64,000 bases of DNA from Pyxidicoccus caerfyrddinensis (GTDB lineage Bacteria; Myxococcota; Myxococcia; Myxococcales; Myxococcaceae), in assembly GCF_010894405.1 (NCBI RefSeq), contig NZ_JAAIYA010000017.1, positions 186,001 to 250,000 on the forward strand, given 5' to 3'. The notes beneath the pieces were generated by a model that worked only from the letters and a program-made list of their open reading frames with translations, ran no database searches and was not told the DNA's origin. A program made the translations under genes and the position numbers. Numbering within the stretch: position 1 is the first letter of the stretch; every line of letters starts with the position of its first letter. Positions 60,549 to 64,000 of the stretch are shown here, in pieces.

Positions 60549-63077
60549 TCACCGACGTCGAAAAGTGGTGAACGTCCTCGTGATCTCACTTTGCGCCAAT
60601 CTGCCCAAGGTCTCTGGGGATAGGGACTTTCCTTGCCTTCTACGGAATTCGGCGGATTCAGCCAGTCGAACAGGCCAGAGGGCAATATGGCAGACATCCC
60701 CCTCATCATCGGCTCCAGGCTGCTTGGCCACCCAGGCCCTCAATCGCGTCGTAAACCATGCGTAGCGCTCAACCCGGAGTCTATTCGGCAAGCTATAGAG
60801 CTGGCGGAACATGTGTACGCCGACACTGACAAAAGCTTCTACCCCCAGGGAGATAGAGCGCGCCATTGCCGCAACATATGCCTGAAGTGCCTCAAGTTGG
60901 CCGCGACGTCCCTGGTACCACAGTACGTCTCCCAGCCGCAGATGAAGCTCAAGGTATTCGTTTTCCTGCCCCGGACCATCCACTTCGTCTCGCATTAGTG
61001 AAAAGAGGCGTTCGGCCTCTTTCGTGCGCCGTGCGTGCGTGAGCAACACTACGCGGTCCTGTCTGATGGTTCGCCGGAAGGTGGGGTCAGCAACAAGACC
61101 CTCAATCTCTTCCAGGAGTCTTGCCGCCTTAAGAGGGTACTGAAGCTTCAAGTAGGTCTCGGCAAGTTGCAGCGTCGAGTTGATGCACTCCTCTTCCTTA
61201 CAGAGACGCGCAGCTTCATGCGCTAAACGAAGTAGCACGGTCCTTCGTCGAGGAACATCAGCGATTTCCGCCATCAGCATTCGGCCGCGCGCCACCCAAA
61301 GCCACAAGGTGTGGCGTTTCGCGAGGCGGCACAGTGCCTCAATCTCCATTTCAGCTTCGGATGTCTTCTTGCGCTCAATGAGCAAGGTAGCAAGCTCGAG
61401 CCGCGCATGCAGCGACTCTTCTGGCTCCTGCTTCAGTTCGACGACTTGACGGAGGAAACGTTCCGCCCGCCAAAGATGACCTACCCGCCAATGTGCGTGC
61501 GCGGCTCCCCTAACGGCGAGCAACATGGCACCGCCATGGAGTTGCCACACCTCAAAGCCATGCAGGACTTGATGGAAGGTCTGAAGAGATTTTTTATATT
61601 GCTTAAGATCCAGGTAAACATTGCCAAGATTTGCCAATGCCCATGCACGTTCGGGGGCTCGTTCCTGTTGACGGGCGAGGCGTTCAGCAGCTCGAAATGC
61701 CGTTGCAGCAGCCTGGAAGTGTTCCTGCCGGGCTGCCAGGTAGCCTCTTGTCATCTCCGACGCCCATGCCCCTTCCTCATCCCCCACCGACTGTTTCACG
61801 GCCATGCTCTCTTCGAGTAGGCGCTCGGCAATCACAGGTCGATCAAGACTCATCATGGCAAGGTTCCCAAGGGCTCTCCCAAGGACCCAGCGGTCATCTA
61901 TTCTCCTGGCATACAAGGCTGCAGCTTCGTACAGGCACCTTGCCCGTTGGTCTCCAAGATGCGCACGCGCTTTCCCTTCGTTGATCAGCGCCAGGGCTAT
62001 TCCCTGCTCGTTGGAAACCTGGCGACTCAGTCTGAGCAGTTGATGTGCGGCATCACGAGCATCTTCATGCTTTCCGAGGACATGCAGGCATCGACTCCAT
62101 GCATCATGTACTTGGAGCCTGAGTTCTACAGGAAATGCCTCTGCTCTACCGGAACGAATGAGTGCTGCGAGAATGTATTCATAGAACTTTAGCCACTCGG
62201 GTTCGAATAGCGATAATCCGTGGACGACCGCCAGGAGCGCCGCCTCCTCGAACTCTTTCAGTTCGAGATGCTGCATGATTGCGACCAGTGCAATGTCAAA
62301 GTGGTCGTTGTACGGCTCAATAACTTTCACCCATGCGCGCCGCAGGGCTTCGTTCTCCCTGGCGTCTGCGGAGAAGACGCTCTTCAGCTTGGGTGAAACC
62401 TGGACGAACGGGCCATGCATGACCACCCAGCCAAAGCGCTGTGCATCTGCCAGTGGCTGCTTCCAGGAGAGATCGGGAAACAGATCTTGGAGCGCCGATT
62501 TAGGCAGAGGGAGATCATTGACCGCGAGGAGTCCGAGCGCCTGGCGGCTCGCGCTTGCGAGCAGGCGCATCGCCCTTGCAGAGGGATGTTGCTCGGAAGT
62601 CTTATCCTCGTTCGAACTGGCTGGACGTCGCTGCCCCAGTTTTTCCGCGATGAGGCCGGCAATGGCCCTCACGCTGAAATCGCGTCTATTGGCGTAGAAG
62701 GTGTCGGGACGGAGCCCTACAAAAGCCGTATCATCCAGTCGTACGGGTAGAAGATATTCTCCTGGCTTTCGATTCGCGGCTTCAGCTCTGGCGATTTCGA
62801 ATTCAAAGCGGGTCCAGTCTTTCTTCCTGTACGCCTCTGAGACGAGCGGAACGACGAGCCGAGTATCATTGCTGAAGATCTCTCGGAGGTAGTTCTCGTT
62901 CGTCCCCCATAGCTCCGCCGCATGATCCTTGTAGAAGAAGACGTTGAGGTTCCAGCGACGCCTCAATTCCCGAACGAGCATCGCTGCGTAGCGACTGTCC
63001 TCGCTAGCCGTCGAGATTGCCACATCGAAGCGCTTTGTAGTTTCTGGGGTTTTTGCTCGACGTCGCCTTGCAGCCAT
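60549..63077 (-). CDS. TIR-domain protein with TPR-like repeats; candidate immune effector
   Basis: 842 residues. The first 150 form a TIR domain: RFDVAISTASEDSRYAAMLV, LNVFFYKDHAAELWG and LVVPLVSEAYRKKDWTRFEFEIARAEAAN, with the Glu-containing helix after Trp-Thr-Arg where TIR NADases carry their catalytic residue. Helical repeats fill the rest (GRALGNLAMMSLDRPVIAERLLEES, ERAWALANLGNVYLDLKQYKKS). This architecture matches prokaryotic TIR-TPR immune or NADase proteins. GC is visibly lower than elsewhere: I count 55 percent and 53 percent in two 60-base lines (61201 and 62041). AGGAGG lies ten bases before the ATG. Its stop is two bases from the IS end. Confidence 0.88.
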   Translation of the reverse strand: MAARRRRAKTPETTKRFDVAISTASEDSRYAAMLVRELRRRWNLNVFFYKDHAAELWGTNENYLREIFSNDTRLVVPLVSEAYRKKDWTRFEFEIARAEAANRKPGEYLLPVRLDDTAFVGLRPDTFYANRRDFSVRAIAGLIAEKLGQRRPASSNEDKTSEQHPSARAMRLLASASRQALGLLAVNDLPLPKSALQDLFPDLSWKQPLADAQRFGWVVMHGPFVQVSPKLKSVFSADARENEALRRAWVKVIEPYNDHFDIALVAIMQHLELKEFEEAALLAVVHGLSLFEPEWLKFYEYILAALIRSGRAEAFPVELRLQVHDAWSRCLHVLGKHEDARDAAHQLLRLSRQVSNEQGIALALINEGKARAHLGDQRARCLYEAAALYARRIDDRWVLGRALGNLAMMSLDRPVIAERLLEESMAVKQSVGDEEGAWASEMTRGYLAARQEHFQAAATAFRAAERLARQQERAPERAWALANLGNVYLDLKQYKKSLQTFHQVLHGFEVWQLHGGAMLLAVRGAAHAHWRVGHLWRAERFLRQVVELKQEPEESLHARLELATLLIERKKTSEAEMEIEALCRLAKRHTLWLWVARGRMLMAEIADVPRRRTVLLRLAHEAARLCKEEECINSTLQLAETYLKLQYPLKAARLLEEIEGLVADPTFRRTIRQDRVVLLTHARRTKEAERLFSLMRDEVDGPGQENEYLELHLRLGDVLWYQGRRGQLEALQAYVAAMARSISLGVEAFVSVGVHMFRQLYSLPNRLRVERYAWFTTRLRAWVAKQPGADDEGDVCHIALWPVRLAESAEFRRRQGKSLSPETLGRLAQSEITRTFTTFRRR

Positions 63078-63172
63078 TGGCTACCTGCCTCCTGACTCCC
63101 TGGTGAAGGACCATTACATCCCTCCGCCAGGGATAAGTACCTGCCTGCGCGAGAGCATAGAGGAGATGAAGC

Positions 63173-63203
63173 GGCCTGCCAGCCACGGATGCGGAGGCAG
63201 GCC
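63173..63203. other. Short inverted repeat in LysR-TIR intergenic region
   Basis: GGCCTGCC (63173-63180) and GGCAGGCC (63196-63203) are exactly complementary with a 15-base loop. It could be a weak terminator for the LysR gene or a binding dyad; no T-run supports termination. Confidence 0.35.
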
Positions 63204-63279
63204 ACCGATGATGGGCTGTTAAGCAGCGCTTGGCACTGCGATGCCCTCGCGACTGTGCGTCCCTGGACTGGAGGCGGAG

Positions 63280-64000
63280 TCACAACGTCTTGGTGGCCAG
63301 TTCCCTGGCCACCTCGATGAAGAGACGCAGCGGCCCAGAGCGCTGCGCCCTGCTGGGGAAGTAGAGGAAAAAGCCGGGCACGGTGGGCGCGTACTCCTCG
63401 AGCACACGCACGAGTCGCCCGGCGCGCAGCTGCTCCTTCACGGCCGGCTCGAAGGCGTACGCCAGCCCCAGGCCCTGCTCCACCAGGGCTTGCGTCATCT
63501 CGCGGTTGTTGGTGAGCACGCTGCCTCGCACCGGCACCCGCCAGTTCCTGCGCCCGCGCTCCAGCTCCCAGGCGTAGAGCCCCCCGCTCGACGGCATGCG
63601 GATGGTGAAGCACTCGTGGTGCAGCAGGTCCTCGGGACGATGGGGCACGCCGTGCTTCTCGAGGTAGCTGGGGGCGCCCACCACGACGAAGCGGAAGGCC
63701 TCGGTCAGGCGCACCTGCACCATGTCGCGCTCGATGGCCTCGTGCAGGCGCACGCCCGCGTCGTAACCCTCCGCGACGATGTCCACGAGGCGGTTCTCGA
63801 CGACGACCTCCACCTCCACCCGCGGATGGCGTGCGCGGAAGGCGGGCAGCACCGGGGTGATGACGAAGGGCACCGCGACTTCCGGCACCGTCAGCTTCAG
63901 CCGCCCCACCACCTCGCCTGGCTGCGCCGACACCTCCATGAGGCTCGCGAGCGCCTGGTTGAGGCCCGGTCCCGCACCTTCCAGCAGCCGCCGTCCTGCG
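63280..64000 (-). CDS. LysR-family transcriptional regulator (partial, cut by right edge)
   Basis: The frame stays open to the window edge, so the N-terminal helix-turn-helix lies outside. What is visible is the effector-binding domain: VVGRLKLTVPEVAVPFVITPVLPAF, then FPSRAQRSGPLRLFIEVARE at the end, the substrate-binding fold of LysR proteins (SRLRL, DAGVRLHEAI, LVEQGLGLAYA). The regulated genes are not visible. The start ATG at 63939 seen inside is not the real start because the open frame continues upstream with matching residues. Confidence 0.92.
   Translation of the reverse strand, partial: AGRRLLEGAGPGLNQALASLMEVSAQPGEVVGRLKLTVPEVAVPFVITPVLPAFRARHPRVEVEVVVENRLVDIVAEGYDAGVRLHEAIERDMVQVRLTEAFRFVVVGAPSYLEKHGVPHRPEDLLHHECFTIRMPSSGGLYAWELERGRRNWRVPVRGSVLTNNREMTQALVEQGLGLAYAFEPAVKEQLRAGRLVRVLEEYAPTVPGFFLYFPSRAQRSGPLRLFIEVARELATKTL

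Noticed and set aside
59297-60549. Target-site duplication flanking the IS3 element
   Set aside because: The bases next to the ends (CCAT on the left, CCTC on the right) do not match over the 3-4 bp expected.
62963-63613. Minus-strand open frame overlapping the TIR gene start and LysR
   Set aside because: Runs in a different frame through both genes and has no recognisable domain.

Overview
The window is very GC-rich (roughly 70 percent over most of its length) and densely coded. It carries many two-component and FHA proteins, MshEN-domain proteins, myxobacterial-type lipoproteins and Tad-like secretion genes. Together these suggest a chromosome of a predatory myxobacterium (Myxococcota, Myxococcus/Corallococcus/Pyxidicoccus-like). 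That assignment is an inference from gene content; no 16S rRNA gene is present.

Layout. 1-1913 (minus): a hybrid sensor kinase cut by the left edge. 2403-4001 (plus): a lipoprotein. 4017-9953 (minus): the conserved ExoVII/isoprenoid/TlyA operon xseA-xseB-response regulator-ispA-dxs-tlyA, mostly joined by 1 to 4 base overlaps. 9950-24398 (minus): a Tad-like secretion/pilus region with TadE/TadG-like pseudopilins, exported proteins, a 76-residue pilin-like protein, two paralogous lipoproteins, CpaB, TadB, TadC and two FHA membrane proteins, the last of which overlaps xseA. No TadA/CpaF ATPase, secretin or prepilin peptidase is present, so the machine must be completed elsewhere. An ECF sigma/anti-sigma pair (24502-26591) sits directly upstream. 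26673-31814 (minus): DUF2085, OppF and OppD ATPases, two MshEN-domain proteins and a lipoprotein. 31858-33054 (plus): TolQ/TolR. 33161-37305 (minus): acyl-CoA dehydrogenase, two hotdog dehydratases and a DapB-like dehydrogenase. 37544-38656 (plus): a REC-HD-GYP regulator. 38667-40922 (minus): a HEAT-cyclophilin lipoprotein. 40979-47221 (plus): a zinc-ribbon membrane protein, MoxR-DUF58 and a SNF2/RapA-like helicase.

47396-53047 is a compact type VI secretion-style cargo module: a small PFCEEC-motif protein, a DUF4123 adaptor, an unknown 540-residue protein and a 665-residue protein whose EEP (DNase I-like) nuclease fold is split by an inserted YWTD beta-propeller. Two convergent genes of T6SS-associated type follow. 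This module is the strongest candidate for an undescribed system in the window.

53083-57731 (minus) is housekeeping/regulatory: Smr protein, DUF72 protein with a beta-clamp-like motif, a NarL-type two-component pair and a lipid kinase. 57851-63077 is accessory DNA: three 15-bp repeats, a Fic-domain gene coupled to an unknown gene, a decayed IS3-family element and a lower-GC TIR-TPR gene resembling prokaryotic immune proteins. A LysR regulator is cut by the right edge.

Short protein motifs are also notable: XseB ends with an SSB-like acidic tip (EDDVPF), XseA carries QGDLF and the DUF72 protein carries QLDLF, which suggests contacts with replication-fork proteins.
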